Assembly: GCF_042186555.1 (NCBI RefSeq)
Contig: NC_133330.1
Span: 166,185,099 to 166,249,098, forward strand
Direction: 5' to 3'
Length of the DNA stretch: 64,000 bases
Origin: Aquarana catesbeiana
Taxonomy: Eukaryota; Chordata; Amphibia; Anura; Ranidae
The notes beneath the pieces are model-generated. The model saw nothing but the letters and a program-made list of their open reading frames with translations, made no database searches and had not been told where the DNA came from. How positions within the stretch are numbered: the stretch's first letter is position 1; each line of letters begins with the position of its first letter. This document shows positions 32,972-44,187 of this stretch, piece after piece. Position numbers and translations under genes: made by a program.

Positions 32972-33480
32972 TGTCAGGATCACTTTTGTGCTCCTGCTCT
33001 TCATTCCAGCATCCGGGTGGGGGCTGTTGCATTCTCTCTGTTTGTGTCCACCTGCAAGGTGATTGATATCGTCAGTCACCTGTTATAAGCAAACCGAACA
33101 CTCGATCCCTTGCTTGTGATAGAGACAGTATACCTGCATTGTTATTGTTTAAGCCTCCTATTTGTCTGCCCTGCTTTGCTAGTCTGGATTTCCCTGTGTA
33201 TGACCTGGATCAGATATTGATCCAGGCTTTTTTTCCAGCCTTTTACCTGGACCGTCATAGAACCACGCTATCTGTCTGCTAAACTGCAAGTATCTGTTTG
33301 CTTTGCTCAATTCGCATCTGCCTTGGCGTGGTGGCCAGGCACTATAGCATAGTGTATAAGTCCTGGGGACAACCAAGTACTGGTAGGCCTGCTTGTCTTA
33401 TGGGAAAGGGGGCTGCTATAGGTGAAGCACACAGTAGCTAGCTATAGTGTCTGACCAACTGCGTTGGAGTAAACGTGACA
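32972..33480 (+). mobile_element. Candidate solo LTR
   Basis: It begins TGTCAGGATCACTTTTGTGC and ends GTAAACGTGACA, with the TG...CA and TGTCA/TGACA termini and roughly 500-bp length of gypsy LTRs. I could not find a 5-bp TSD or a second copy in this window. Confidence 0.35.
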
Positions 33481-33593
33481 TTCATGACAGACAGGAATAA
33501 CTGAGCATGCATCGCGCTTTACAAGGAAAAGAGCTGATGGCTACCAAGACAACCAGGGAACAATTTGCCCAGAAATGAGCAGGATTGCTAGAG

Positions 33594-34298
33594 CAACCTT
33601 TTTTAACCAGGGTGCCTCCTTGGTCCTTCAGAGGTGCCTTGGCAAAATGCTTAAAAATTGCCCCAAATTGTCCAAAAATGTTTTGGGAAAAGTGTGCAAG
33701 GTCATAGATAGAGAAACTCTGTTCTCCAGGAGAATCACCACATTCCAGGCAAGGCATTGTCTATTCAGAGGTAAAATTAATTGTGTGTGTTGCACTATGT
33801 CATCCTTTTTCAACCAGGATGCCAGAATTTTCCCAAAATTTTAAAAATGCCTAGAAAATTGCCCCAATCATTTCAAAAAGCCAGTGGGTGAATCAAGCCT
33901 GATTTTTTGTTACATAAAGCTTCAGGTTTTTATTGTGCAACATTACAACCTTGGGCACCATGCAGGTCAGCTGCCAGTGTCCTAACAACCAATGATGTTA
34001 TAGGTGGATAAGGTGGATTTTTGATGCCTGAGGACTTGCCCCTCTCCATCAGCACTGGGATCACGTTAGCCAAAGGAAGAAGAGAAAATGAGAGAAAAGA
34101 GAAATGCTGGAACACTAGTCAGTACCAGCATGCATTGTAAGAATAAATCACTTCTAATGTTGGGTGTCCTATGTGTGTGGATGATGCTGTAAAATGTAAA
34201 ACTATTTGTTTAGCTTTTTACATTTTAGAATGGGGTGCCCTCAAGATTGTGTAGAATTTTACAGGGTGCCACAACTGAAAAAAGGTTGCGAAACACTG
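33594..34298. mobile_element. hAT-type MITE
   Basis: The ends are inverted around CAACCTTTTTTAACCAGGGTGCC (left) and GGTGCCACAACTGAAAAAAG then GTTGCGAAACACTG (right), the CAGTGTTTC-CAACCTTTTT type of hAT terminus. The left tip appears to lack the first bases. CTAGAG flanks both sides. No transposase. Confidence 0.5.
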
Positions 34299-34376
34299 GA
34301 CTAGAGTCTGCGGCTCATATACAGCATATTAATACACAGCTAATGAGTAAATATAAAACCTACATACAGTATCTCA

Positions 34377-35996
34377 CAAAAGTGAGTACACCCCTCACAT
34401 TTTTGTTAATATTTTATTATATTTTTTTATGTGACAAGACTGAAGAAATTACACTTTGCTACAATGTAAAATAGTGAGTGTACAGCTTGTATAACAGTGT
34501 AAATTTGCTATCCTGTCAAAATAACTCAACACACAGCTATTAATGTCTAAACCGCTCCCAACAAAAGTGAGTACAATCCTAAGTGAAAATGTCCAAATTG
34601 GGCCCAAAGTGTCAAAATTTGGTGTGGCCACCATTATTTTCCAGCACTGACCTAACCCTCTTGGGCTTGGAGTTCACCAGAGCTTCACAGGTTGCCACTG
34701 GAGTCCTCTCCACTCCTCCATGACTACATCACGGAGCTGGTGGATGTTAGAGACCTTGCGCTCCTCCACCTTCCATTTGAGGATGCCCCACAGATGTTTA
34801 ATCGGATTAGGTCTGGAGACATGCTTGGCCAGTTCATTACTTTACCCTCAGCATCTTTAGCAAGGCAGTGGTAATCTTGGAGGTGTGTTTGGGGTCATTA
34901 TCATGTTGGAATACTGCCCTGCAGACCAGTCTTCGAAGGGAGGGGATCATGGTCTGCTTCAGTATGTTACAGTGCATGATGGCCTTTGTGGTTCCCTCAA
35001 TGAACTGTAGCTCCCCAGTGGCGGCAGCACTCATGCAGCCCCAGACCATGACACTCCCACAACCATGCTTGACTGTAGGCAAGACACACTTGTCTTTGTA
35101 CTCTTCACCTGGTTGCCACCACACACACTTGACACCATCTGAACCAATCAAGTTTATCTTGATTTCATCAGACCACAGGATATGGTTTCAGTAATCCATG
35201 TCCTTAGTCTGCTTGTCTTCAGCAAACTGTTTTCGGGCTTTCTTGTGCATCATTTTTAGAAGAGGCTTCCTTCTGAGATGACAGCCATGCAGACCAATTT
35301 GATGCAGTGTGCGGCATATGGTCTGAGCACTGACAGGCTGACCCCCACCACTTCAACATTTGCAGCAATGCTGGCAGCACTGATATGTCTATTTCCCAAA
35401 GACAACCTCTGGATATGACGTTGAGCACGTGCAGTCAACTTCTTTGGTTGACCATGGCGAGGCCTGTTCTGAGTGGAACCTATTCTGTTAAACCACTCTA
35501 TGGTCTTGGCCACTGTGCTGCAGCTCAGTTTCAGGGTCTTGGCAATCTTCTTATAGCCTAGGCCATCTTTATGTAGAGCAACAATTCTTTTTTTCAGATC
35601 CTCAGGGAGGATCTGAGGTGCCATGTTTAACTTCCAGTGACCAGTATGAGAGAGTGAGAGCGAGAACACCAAATTTAACACACCTGCTCCCTATTTACAC
35701 CTGAGACCTTGTAACCCTAATGAGTCACATGACACCAGGGAGGGAAAATGGCTAATTGGGCCCAATTTGGACATTTTCACTTAGGAGTGTACTCACTTTT
35801 GTTGCCAGCAGCTTAGACATTATTGGCTGTGTGTTGAGTTATTTTGAGGGGACAGCAAATTTACCCTGTTATACAAACTGTACACTCACTAGTTTACATT
35901 GTAGCAAAGTGTCATTTCTTCAGTGTTGCCACATGAAAAGATATAATAAAATACTTACAAAAATGTGAGGGGTGTGCTCACTTTTGTGAGATACCG
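34377..35996 (-). mobile_element. Tc1-like transposon, copy 2, complete length
   Basis: Flanked by TA (34375-34376 and 35997-35998). Its terminal inverted repeats exceed 150 bp and begin CAGTATCTCACAAAAGTGAG. At 1620 bp it is the usual size for Tc1 elements with one transposase gene, which is on the minus strand. Confidence 0.92.
34625..35624 (-). pseudogene. Tc1-like transposase, copy 2
   Basis: Start ATG at 35624 (MAPQILPEDLKKRIVALHK). The paired-type helix-turn-helix DNA-binding domain is intact: DGLGYKKIAKTLKLSCSTVA, then GSTQNRPRHGQPKKLTARAQ. A frame change near 35340 precedes the catalytic domain. 35151-34837 holds KHGCGSVMVWGCMSAAATGE and AVFQHDNDPKHTSK (second Asp). The glutamate region and C-terminus, read in another frame to about 34625, contain stops. 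This is the least damaged DNA-binding domain of the Tc1 copies here, but the enzyme is not complete. Confidence 0.87.
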
Positions 35997-36032
35997 TATA
36001 TACTGTATATACAGATGATTGTAAAATATACC

Positions 36033-36130
36033 GTATTGTTTGCTCCATAAGACGTACTTCCCCCCCCCAAATAATGGGTGGAAATGTCTGTGCTTCTTAA
36101 AGAGCGAATATTGACCAGGCTTCCCCCCCC
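36033..36130 (+). repeat. MITE end fragment (ACCGTATTGTTTGCTCCATAAG type)
   Basis: ACCGTATTGTTTGCTCCATA begins a fragment whose family end recurs in opposite orientation at 50227-50146 (on the minus strand, TACCATATTTTTCGCTCCAT). Only the terminal part is present. Confidence 0.5.
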
Positions 36131-36664
36131 CTGTTGCTGCCGCGGCAGGGCCGTCTTATCAAGCGGGCACACCTGGGCACAGCCCAGGGGCCCCAGATGC
36201 ATCTGGGGCCCTATCAGGGATGGTCGGATCTAGGGGGAAGCTTCTGGAAATGCTAGGGTGGCATGGTACACTGCACTGCATACAGATTAACTAACTAACT
36301 TTGTTAGCAGCGGCGCGGCACGCACCTGCTGCCTGCAGTCTTTAAGTTGTCACCATGGCTGATTGTTAGTGTGGGCAGCACGACCTGCCACCAGGCCGAG
36401 AGTCCCAGGAGTTTGTGGCTGGGAGCGAGTGAGATATTGAGAGACACAGAAATATGAGTGCACAGCATGTTGAACAGGCCAGAGATTCTGCTCCTCCTCC
36501 TGATGATCCATCCTATCCCTGCTGTGCCTGCCCCATCAACCCACTCATGCTCCACCCCCTGCTGTGCACACACACACACAGCACTGAGAGCACTGTGAAA
36601 GGACTTTATGTGTGTATGTGCAGGACAGATGCCATATTAGAGTACACACACACTACAGCAGGCA

Positions 36665-36864
36665 CATAGTAGTTACATAGTAGGTGAGGTTGAAAAAAGT
36701 CCATCAAGTCCAACCTATGTGTGTGATTATATGTCAGTATTACATTGTATATCCCTGTATTTTGTGGTCGTTCAGGTGCTTGTCCAATAGTTTTTTGAAA
36801 ATATCGATGCCCCACGCTGAGACCACTGCCTGTGGAAGGGAATTCCACATCCTTGCCGCTCTTA
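36665..36864. repeat. CR1/L3-like LINE fragment, piece 1 of 3
   Basis: A fragment containing AAAAAGTCCATCAAGTCCAA and GGAAGGGAATTCCACATCCT. It breaks at CTTA where the Harbinger element begins and continues at 47061. The family name is a tentative recognition from wording shared with vertebrate CR1-like repeats. Confidence 0.5.
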
Positions 36865-37147
36865 TGCCCTGTACACACGGTCGGATTTTCCGCTGGAAAA
36901 TGTGCGATCAGAACTTGTTGTCAGAAATTCCGACCGTGTGTGGGCTCCATTGGACTTTTTTCATCGGAATTTCCAACACACAAAGTTTGAGAGCAGGCTA
37001 TAAAATTTTCCGACAACAAAATCTGTTCGCGTCAGTTCCGACCGTTTGTGGACAATTCCGACGCACAAAGTGCCATGCATGCTCAGAATAAATTCCGAGA
37101 TGGAACTGCTCGGTCTGTTAAAATTAGCGTTCGTAATGGATATAGCA

Positions 37148-37295
37148 CAGGGGTCTCCAAACTATGGCCCTCCAGGTGTCCAGGACCTACAATTCCCATC
37201 ATGCCTAGTCATGTCTGTGAATGTCAAAGTTTTACAATGCCTCATGGGACGTGTAGTTCCACAACAGCTGGAGGGCCGTAGTTTGGAGATCCCTG
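37148..37295. mobile_element. 148-bp hAT-type MITE
   Basis: Inverted ends CAGGGGTCTCCAAACTATGG and CCGTAGTTTGGAGATCCCTG. The 8-bp flanks ATATAGCA (37140-37147) and AAATAGCA (37296-37303) differ at one base. It is inserted in the Harbinger subterminal region. Non-coding and partly palindromic. Confidence 0.8.
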
Positions 37296-37799
37296 AAATA
37301 GCACTTTCATCATGCTGCAATGTTTTAAATTGTTTAATGCAGAGCACTCTCTTCTTCTTTATAATGCCAGAAGAATAAAGTTGTTTTGCTGCTCATATTC
37401 ACACAGACTTCTCACAAACTTCTTTCTTTATTATTTATCGTGATTTCATGAATATAATATTTTTTTTTTTGTCACATCTCCCGAAAAAAATTCAATTTTG
37501 GATGTTTTTAGAATTTTTTTTTTGTTTTTATTTTTTGAAATCCTGATCTCCTTTTATTTTTTGTAAATATTTTTTTTTTTACTCCAGAATAGTTTTGGAT
37601 GTGTTTTGTGTGTCAAGTTACCACAACACCATTATTATCTTGTATTATTTAATCTCAAGGAGATTGCTTGGTGTTGGTGTTTCTTGTTTATTTCACATTG
37701 TATTTTTGAAATGTACCTGCCTATTCACAAACAAACTGTCCTTTTTGAAGGAAAACATACATAGGCGAGTATAATAGAAAACAAATACCTTTATTAAGG

Positions 37800-38085
37800 G
37801 GTCCTAACCAAACAAAGAGGGAGGCAACGCTGGATAAACTGCAGAAATTGTTGAAGCCTTTGGCCCCCAGGGCACACATCAGTTATTTTAATGCAAAATT
37901 GGTGGCCTGAGGAAACCATATATAAGGGAGTACAATCTGGTCCAGAAGTCCAAGAGATCAGGGACAGCAGCAGATGACATACATGTCCCCAGGCTGTGGT
38001 CATACAAGAGCCTGCATCTTTTGTCAGACCAGACTGAACCCAGGTCACCACTCTCTGGTCTTCCATACAGTGCTTCCTTCCAGGC
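37800..38085 (+). pseudogene. Inverted, diverged copy of the MADF exon
   Basis: Plus-strand reading gives NQTKREATLDKLQKLLKPLA, stops, and later CPQAV-type wording. It aligns with the minus-strand MADF exon (NQTKRKVVLDQLLEFVKPVI at about 38930). At DNA level AATTGGTGGC..AAGGGAG..GAGATCAG..TGTCCCCAGGCTGTGGT is shared in order, with roughly a quarter of positions different by eye. It is in antisense orientation, immediately downstream of the C-terminal exon of the MADF gene. Confidence 0.65.
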
Positions 38086-39038
38086 TGTGGCTCTGGTGTT
38101 GGAGGTGTGGCAGGAGGAGGAGGAGGACCTGGAGGAGGAGGAGGAGGACCATGGTTGAGCTCACAAACGTGGCTTTGGCTTGTGAGTTGGCCCCTCAACC
38201 CCTTATTTAGTGCTTGGAAGATGATATACTCACATATTAGTAATTGGCCCTCCTCCATTTCCAGCATTTTGCAGGCTGTTATGTATGTAAAGTCCTTTTA
38301 AACACTGTGGGGGGTTCTGAGGGCCGCAGTAGCCTTCCAAAATAGGCGAATTGCTGCCTCCTTCATGTTACTCCTCTTCCTGCCACATTTTGGCTGAAGG
38401 CTGAGGGGAGGGACCTGGGTATCGGGCAGGCTACTGGGCCCCGCCACCTCCTGTCTGAGACTTTCCTGTGTATGAAAAATGGACATCGTTTTAGTTTTTG
38501 GTTCATCAATCACAATCAGAAATTAGGAATCCAAACTAACATAGATTTAACATCATTAAGTTGACCAACAGAAATATTTAGGAGAATGCTATACCTGGCT
38601 CAAGCTGGGCTCCTCCACATGTTGCTGCCTGGAAGGCCCAGGTTGGGCGTCATAAGCCTCAGCTGAGGTGGAAGGAAGAGTGGAAGGAAGACTGGAGAGT
38701 GCTGGTCTGGGTTCAGTCTGGCCTGCCAGAAAATGCAGTCTGTCATAGTACCACAGCCTGGGGACATAAATGGAATCTGCAGCTGCTGATCTCAGGGAAT
38801 CCTGGACCTTCTTGTGCTCCCTTAGATAAGTGCTCCTCATGCCACCAATTAGAGCCTTCAAATAGGGGATGTCTGCCGTGGGGATAACCGGCTTCACAAA
38901 TTCCAGCAATTGATCCAGCACTACCTTCCTCTTTGTTTGATTCTTATAATGTGGGTGGTTTACCTGCCACAGACAGGGCAGCTCCCTGTACATATCAATG
39001 AATATGGGAATAAAGTCCTGATCATTCAATATATCCAT
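38070..39038 (-). pseudogene. Harbinger-encoded MADF protein (2 exons)
   Basis: Exon 1 (39038-38595) starts MDILNDQDFIPIFIDMYREL and contains the MADF pattern (LPCLWQVNHPHYKNQTKR, then VPRLWYYDRLHFLAGQTEP). MADF domains are Myb-related DNA-binding domains. It ends in CAG|GTATAG. Exon 2 starts after ACACAG at 38465, in phase (ESLRQEVAGPSSLPD). It contains GRKRSNMKEAAIRLFWKA, then a frame break near 38300, then MLEMEEGQLLICEYIIFQAL and a polyproline tail to GRK near 38070. Such accessory proteins are thought to help Harbinger transposase bind DNA and enter the nucleus. It faces the SANT gene head to head. Confidence 0.7.
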
Positions 39039-39396
39039 TTTCTCTGCAAGACACAACACAAGACAAACCCTAATGTCAGGCTAAACTCTCATAATCTTGT
39101 TCCAATATAGGCCTCAATCTATAAGCAGTATAGGCCCAATTTTAAATGTTACCTTCGTTATCATGAGCGGCGCTTCCTATACTCCTTCCTCCACTCACAG
39201 ATCGTACGTACGACGCACGCGTGTTAAACTTTATATACACTGCGCATGCGTGAAACTCCGCCCGCCCCTGACGTTCTTTCTAGTCTATTCCCCACCCCTT
39301 CTCATTCGGCGCAGTGGGGAAGAGCACCTGGCGGAGACAAAACAGGTGCGTGCAAATAGTAGCAACGAGTAGGAGGAGGAAAGGCCGGAGCCAGAA
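39039..39396. promoter_or_regulatory. Shared promoter region between the MADF and SANT genes
   Basis: This 358-bp GC-richer interval separates two divergent start codons (39038 minus, 39397 plus). It contains TTTATATACACTGCGCATGC (about 39229), a TATA-like box usable from either strand, followed by CpG-rich sequence. Bidirectional promoter function is inferred from the arrangement. Confidence 0.4.
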
Positions 39397-40620
39397 ATGT
39401 CACGATCCCTGAGGAGAAGATTTAAGGCATCAAATATGTCCTTTGTAGAGATGGTGGAGATGGTCGACATATTGAAGAGGGCTGACTATGATGGGAAGCA
39501 TGGACCCTACCCCAACCCAAATGTCAGAAAGGCCAAGATCATGGCGAAAGTTGTGAAGAGTCTGGGGTACGTCGATCCAAGGATCAACTGAGGAAACGGT
39601 GGTCGGACTTAAAAATCAGGGAGCACGATCAGTATAGAAGGATCAGGAGAGTGCTGCAAAAAAGTAAGTAGTTGTCCTGTGTTCCTATGTTTTATTTTTA
39701 TTATGTTCGTGCTGCTCCATGTGCTTTTCTTTACTGTTGCACAGTTTAAAATGGCAACTTTCATGTTCATGGACACATTATTCGTTCGTAGGAAACATTG
39801 TTCGTTTGGCCAATAAAACACCATGTTTTGTCCAGATGCAGTTCAAGACATTTTTTATGGCCTACTTCTCTTAAAATAATTGTGTTGTCTAGATGGGTTT
39901 GTAACTAGAATGAAATGCAAACTAGATTCTCTGTAAGGAGAGGACACTCAGCAGCTGTTTACACATCTGGACGCTGGAGCACTAGTGTGGGACACAAGAA
40001 CACCCTTTTTATTAGGGGGCCCACACAGGTGCTCCAGTGTATACTATAGGGTGTCTCCATCTGTGAAGCTTGTACAAAACAGGTAAGTATTCAAGCTTGA
40101 CAAAGGAAAAAAATATTTCTTCATCTTGCAACTCTGCCAAAACAGACAATTGTACCCCACTTCCAAGCAATGTTTCATATTCCTATTTCTGCCATCAAAT
40201 ATCTGTGTGCCAAGTATACCTATTTTTTTTAACATAGGGGAGAAAAGACTCAGAGGACACCACTCATCAGAGGAGACAACGGATCCCCCACCTCATGAAG
40301 AAATAGAAATCCCCCAAACCCAACCAGAGGAGGAGGAGGGAGACGTTGTGGAAATAGTCACCACAACAGGTGAGTGTCTGCGACCACAGGCTCAGGTAAG
40401 AGATGGATGCCGGCATATTTATAATACATGGTGTGTTTTTTTTTTTAATATTTTCGGTGATCGTGATGTTGTGGAAGAAGGTAATTTCACCAGTGAAAGT
40501 GCCCAGATCCTGATCGGGGAGATAATGGGGTGTAATAGGGTCTTGGAAAACATCAAGCAAAACATCAATGATGTTCAAAACAAAATGAAGATCATCATTG
40601 ATGTTTTAGGGAGAATTTAA
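39397..40620 (+). pseudogene. Harbinger-encoded Myb/SANT-like protein (3 exons, C-terminal coiled coil)
   Basis: Exon 1 (39397-39663) reads SFVEMVEMVDILKRADYDGK, then after a one-base frame change RRSKDQLRKRWSDLKIREHD, a Myb/SANT-like DNA-binding domain, and ends AAAAAA|GTAAGT. Exon 2 (40238-40369) follows AACATAG and is acidic (TQPEEEEGDVVEIVTTT), ending ACAACAG|GTGAGT. Exon 3 (40457-40620), in phase, gives RDVVEEGNFTSESAQILIGE and an amphipathic coiled coil ending IIIDVLGRI. Its acceptor reads CG instead of AG, so it is mutated. An AATAAA at 44095 could end the transcript. The second protein of vertebrate Harbinger elements is typically Myb-like. The three-exon model is my inference from splice sites and frame. 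Confidence 0.65.
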
Positions 40621-42239
40621 AACCCCTAGAAATCCATAACTTATTTCTGCTTTGTGATTGTTTTTTTTCTGACAATTTTGTGACATATTATAGAAAAGCC
40701 AAATTTTGAAGATGCACACACTGTGTCAACATGTGCTATCTGCCATCACGAGAGATCAATGTACGCGTTTTGGGGGTGCAACCCCTTCCTCAATAATAGG
40801 GATGAGCTTCGAGTTCGAGTCGAACTCATGTTCGACTCGAACATTGGCTGTTCGCAAGTTCGCCGAACAGCGAACAATTTGGGGTGTTCGCGGCAAATTC
40901 GAATGCCGCGGAACACCCTTTAAAAGTCTATGGGAGAAATCAAAAGTGCTAATTTTAAAGGCTAATATGCAAGTTATTGTCATAAAAAGTGTTTGGGGAC
41001 CTGGGTCCTGCCCCAGGGGACATGGATCAATGCAAAAAAAAGTTTTAAAAACGGCCGTTTTTTCAGGAGCAGTGATTTTAATAATGCTTAAAGTCAAACA
41101 ATAAAAGTGTAATATCCCTTTAAATTTCGTACCTGGGGGGTGTCTATAGTATGCCTGTAAAGGGGCGCATGTTTCCTGTGTTTAGAACAGTCTGACAGCA
41201 AAATGACATTTTGAAGGAAAAAACTCATTTAAAACTACCCGCGGCTATTGCATTGCCGACAATACACATAGAAGTTCATTGATAAAAACGGCATGGGAAT
41301 TCCCCAAAGGGAAACCCCGAACCAAAATTAAAAAAAAAAAATGACGTGGGAGTCCCCCTAAATTCCATACCAGGCCCTTCAGGTCTGGTATGGATATTAA
41401 GGGGAACCCCGGCCAAAATTAAAAAAAAAAAATGACGTGGGGTTCCCCCTAAATTCCATACCAGACCCTTCAGGTCTGGTATGGATTTTAAGGGGAACCC
41501 CGCGCCAAAAAAAAAAAAAAAAAACGGCGTGGGGTCCCCCCAAAGATCCATACCAGACCCTTATCTGAGCACGCAACCTGGCAGGCCGCAGGAAAAGAGG
41601 GGGGGACGAGAGTGCGGCCCCCCCTCCTGAACCGTACCAGGCCACATGCCCTCAACATTGGGAGGGTGCTTTGGGGTAGCCCCCCAAAACACCTTGTCCC
41701 CATGTTGATGAGGACAAGGGCCTCATCCCCACAACCCTGGCCGGTGGTTGTGGGGGTCTGCGGGCGGGGGGCTTATCGGAATCTGGAAGCCCCCTTTAAC
41801 AAGGGGACCCCCAGATCCCGGCCCCCCCCTGTGTGAAATGGTAAGGGGGTACAAAAGTACCCCTACCATTTCACTAAAAAACTGTCAAAAATGTTAAAAA
41901 TGACAAGAGACAGTTTTTGACAATTCCTTTATTTAAATACTTCTTCTTTCTTCTATCTTCCTTCATCTTCTGGTTCTTCTGGTTCTTCTGGCTCTTCTTG
42001 TTCTTCCTCCGGCGTTCTCGTCCAGCATCTCCTCCGCGGCGTCTATCTTCTTCTCCTCGGGCCGCTCCGCACCCATGGCATGGGGGGGAGGCTCCCGCTC
42101 TTCTCTTCTTCTTCATCTTCTTCTCTTCTTCTCTTCTTCATTTTCTTCTCCGGGCCGCTCCGCATCCATGCTGGCATGAAGGGAGGCTCCCGCTGTGTGA
42201 CGGCGCTCCTCGTCTGACAGTTCTTAAATAACGGGGGGC

Positions 42240-42393
42240 GGGGCCACCCGGTGACCCCGCCCCCCTCTGACGCACGGTGACTTGACGGGACTTCCCTGTG
42301 ACGTCACGGGGAATGCCACAGGGAAGTCCCGTCATGTCCCGTGCGTCAGAGGGGGGCGGGGTCACCGGGTGGCCCCGCCCCCCGTTATTTAAG
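42240..42393. promoter_or_regulatory. Central bidirectional promoter-like module of foldback A
   Basis: TGACGTCA (42299-42306), a perfect CRE/ATF consensus, sits at the centre. It is flanked symmetrically by GGGGCGGGG-type GC boxes and by TATTTAAG boxes facing outward (42386-42393 plus; its mirror near 42222-42229 minus). These directly seen motifs fit a divergent promoter; activity is not shown. Confidence 0.5.
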
Positions 42394-42446
42394 AACTGTC
42401 AGACGAGGAGCGCCGTCACACAGCGGGAGCCTCCCTTCATGCCAGC

Positions 42447-42581
42447 ATGGATGCGGAGCGGCCCGGAGAAGAAAATGAAGAAGAGAAGAAGAGAAGAAGA
42501 GAAGAAGATGAAGAAGAAGAGAAGAGCGGGAGCCTCCCCCCCATGCCATGGGTGCGGAGCGGCCCGAGGAGAAGAAGATAG
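42447..42581 (+). other. 44-codon mini-ORF in right arm of foldback A
   Basis: ATG at 42447 lies 54 bp after the TATTTAAG box. It encodes MDAERPGEENEEEKKRRREE and on to a stop at 42579, a highly charged peptide built on GAA/AGA repeats. AATAAA follows at 42694, then a T-rich stretch. A mirror copy reads from about 42161 to 42030 on the minus strand with its own AATAAA near 41933-41928. Coding status is doubtful; the ordered promoter-ATG-polyA layout is the reason to list it. Confidence 0.35.
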
Positions 42582-44187
42582 AAGACGCCGCAGAGGAGAT
42601 GCTGGACGAGAACGCCGGAGGAAGAACCAGAAGAGCCAGAAGAACCAGAAGAACCAGAAGATGAAGGAAGATAGAAGAAAGAAGAAGTATTTAAATAAAG
42701 GAATTGTCAAAAACTGTCTCTTGTCATTTTTAACATTTTTGACAGTTTTTTAGTGAAATGGTAGGGGTACTTTTGTACCCCCTTACCATTTCACACAGGG
42801 GGGGGCCGGGATCTGGGGGTCCCCTTGTTAAAGGGGGCTTCCAGATTCCGATAAGCCCCCCGCCCGCAGACCCCCACAACCACCGGCCAGGGTTGTGGGG
42901 ATGAGGCCCTTGTCCTCATCAACATGGGGACAAGGTGTTTTGGGGGGCTACCCCAAAGCACCCTCCCAATGTTGAGGGCATGTGGCCTGGTACGGTTCAG
43001 GGGGGGGGGCCGCACTCTCGTCCCCCCCTCTTTTCCTGCGGCCTGCCAGGTTGCGTGCTCGGATAAGGGTCTGGTATGGATTTTTGGGGGGACCCCACGC
43101 CGTTTTTTTTTTTTTTTTTGGCACGGGGTTCCCCTTAATATCCATACCAGACCTGAAGGGCCTGGTATGGAATTTAGGGGGACTCCCACGTCATTTTTTT
43201 TTTTTAATTTTGGTTCGGGGTTCCCCTTTGGGGAATTCCCATGCCGTTTTTATCAATGAACTTCTATGTGTATTGTCGGCAATGCAATAGCCGCGGGTAG
43301 TTTTAAATGAGTTTTTTCCTTCAAAATGTCATTTTGCTGTCAGACTGTTCTAAACACAGGAAACATGCGCCCCTTTACAGGCATACTATAGACACCCCCC
43401 AGGTACGAAATTTAAAGGGATATTACACTTTTATTGTTTGACTTTAAGCATTATTAAAATCACTGCTCCTGAAAAAACGGCCGTTTTTAAAACTTTTTTT
43501 TGCATTGATCCATGTCCCCTGGGGCAGGACCCAGGTCCCCAAACACTTTTTATGACAATAACTTGCATATTAGCCTTTAAAATTAGCACTTTTGATTATT
43601 CATGTTCGTGTCCCATAGACTTTAACGGTGTTCGCGTGTTGAACGAACTTTTTTCCTGTTCGCATGTTCTGGTGCGAACCGAACAGGGGGGTGTTCGGCT
43701 CATCCCTACTCAATAATAAAGTAGCTGAGAGGAAGGGGTTGCACCCACAAAACACATCCATTGATCCCCCATGATGGCAGCTAGCACATGTTGACATTAG
43801 GCAATTTGTGTGCATCTTCAAAATTTGGCTTTTCCAGGGGTGACTTCACCCCATCTGCTGAATGCAATATCAAACACAGTTTATAAATACTCATGTCTGA
43901 TATTGCCTTCACTTTCTATAAAAGTTGAACTTTGTAAGTTCCAGAGTTGTGTATTTCTTTTTGGTTTTAAACATGCCTGTTTTACCTTAAAAGGCAATTT
44001 CTACTTTTAATGTGACCTAAAAAATTGTTATACAACAAACATGTTGGTTTGTTCTAAAAAACCTTTTATAAATGCACATGTGATTGTGCTTTGAATAAAA
44101 AGATTGAGAATCAACAATGTGTGGCTTCTTCTTTCAATGCCCAAAAGCATTTTTTGTAGCAAAATTGGTGTTTTCAGTGACAATGGA

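Larger units (their letters stand above)
40797..43708. mobile_element. hAT foldback A: 2.9-kb palindromic element, TSD CTCAATAA
   Basis: Ends TAGGGATGAGC...GCTCATCCCTA, flanked by the perfect 8-bp duplication CTCAATAA (40789-40796 and 43709-43716), diagnostic of hAT transposition. From about 40920 to 43600 the two halves are near-identical inverted copies around a centre at about 42300. The outermost 120 bp differ between ends: the left is rich in TTCGAGTCGAAC, the right in GTTCGCATGTTCTGGTGCGA. No transposase. The arms contain long G/C tracts, GAA repeats, and the promoter/mini-gene modules listed separately. Confidence 0.92.
40692..43836. repeat. Hairpin (about 105-bp arms) interrupted at its loop by hAT foldback A
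   Basis: AAAGCCAAATTTTGAAGATG...GGGTGCAACCCCTTCCTC (40694-40791) and its reverse complement (43731-43834) form arms about 88% alike by eye. Removing the foldback and one TSD copy leaves a loop of about 20 nt containing CTCAATAATAAAGTAGCTGA. Confidence 0.75.

Noticed and set aside
32972..33480. Confident solo-LTR call
   Set aside because: TG...CA ends and length fit, but no TSD or second copy was found, so it is kept only as a low-confidence candidate.
41276..43290. Multiple ORFs of 60-150 codons on both strands in foldbacks A and B
   Set aside because: Mirror images of each other across palindrome arms, G-tract and GAA-repeat driven, with no domains; only the promoter-proximal mini-ORF is noted as an oddity.
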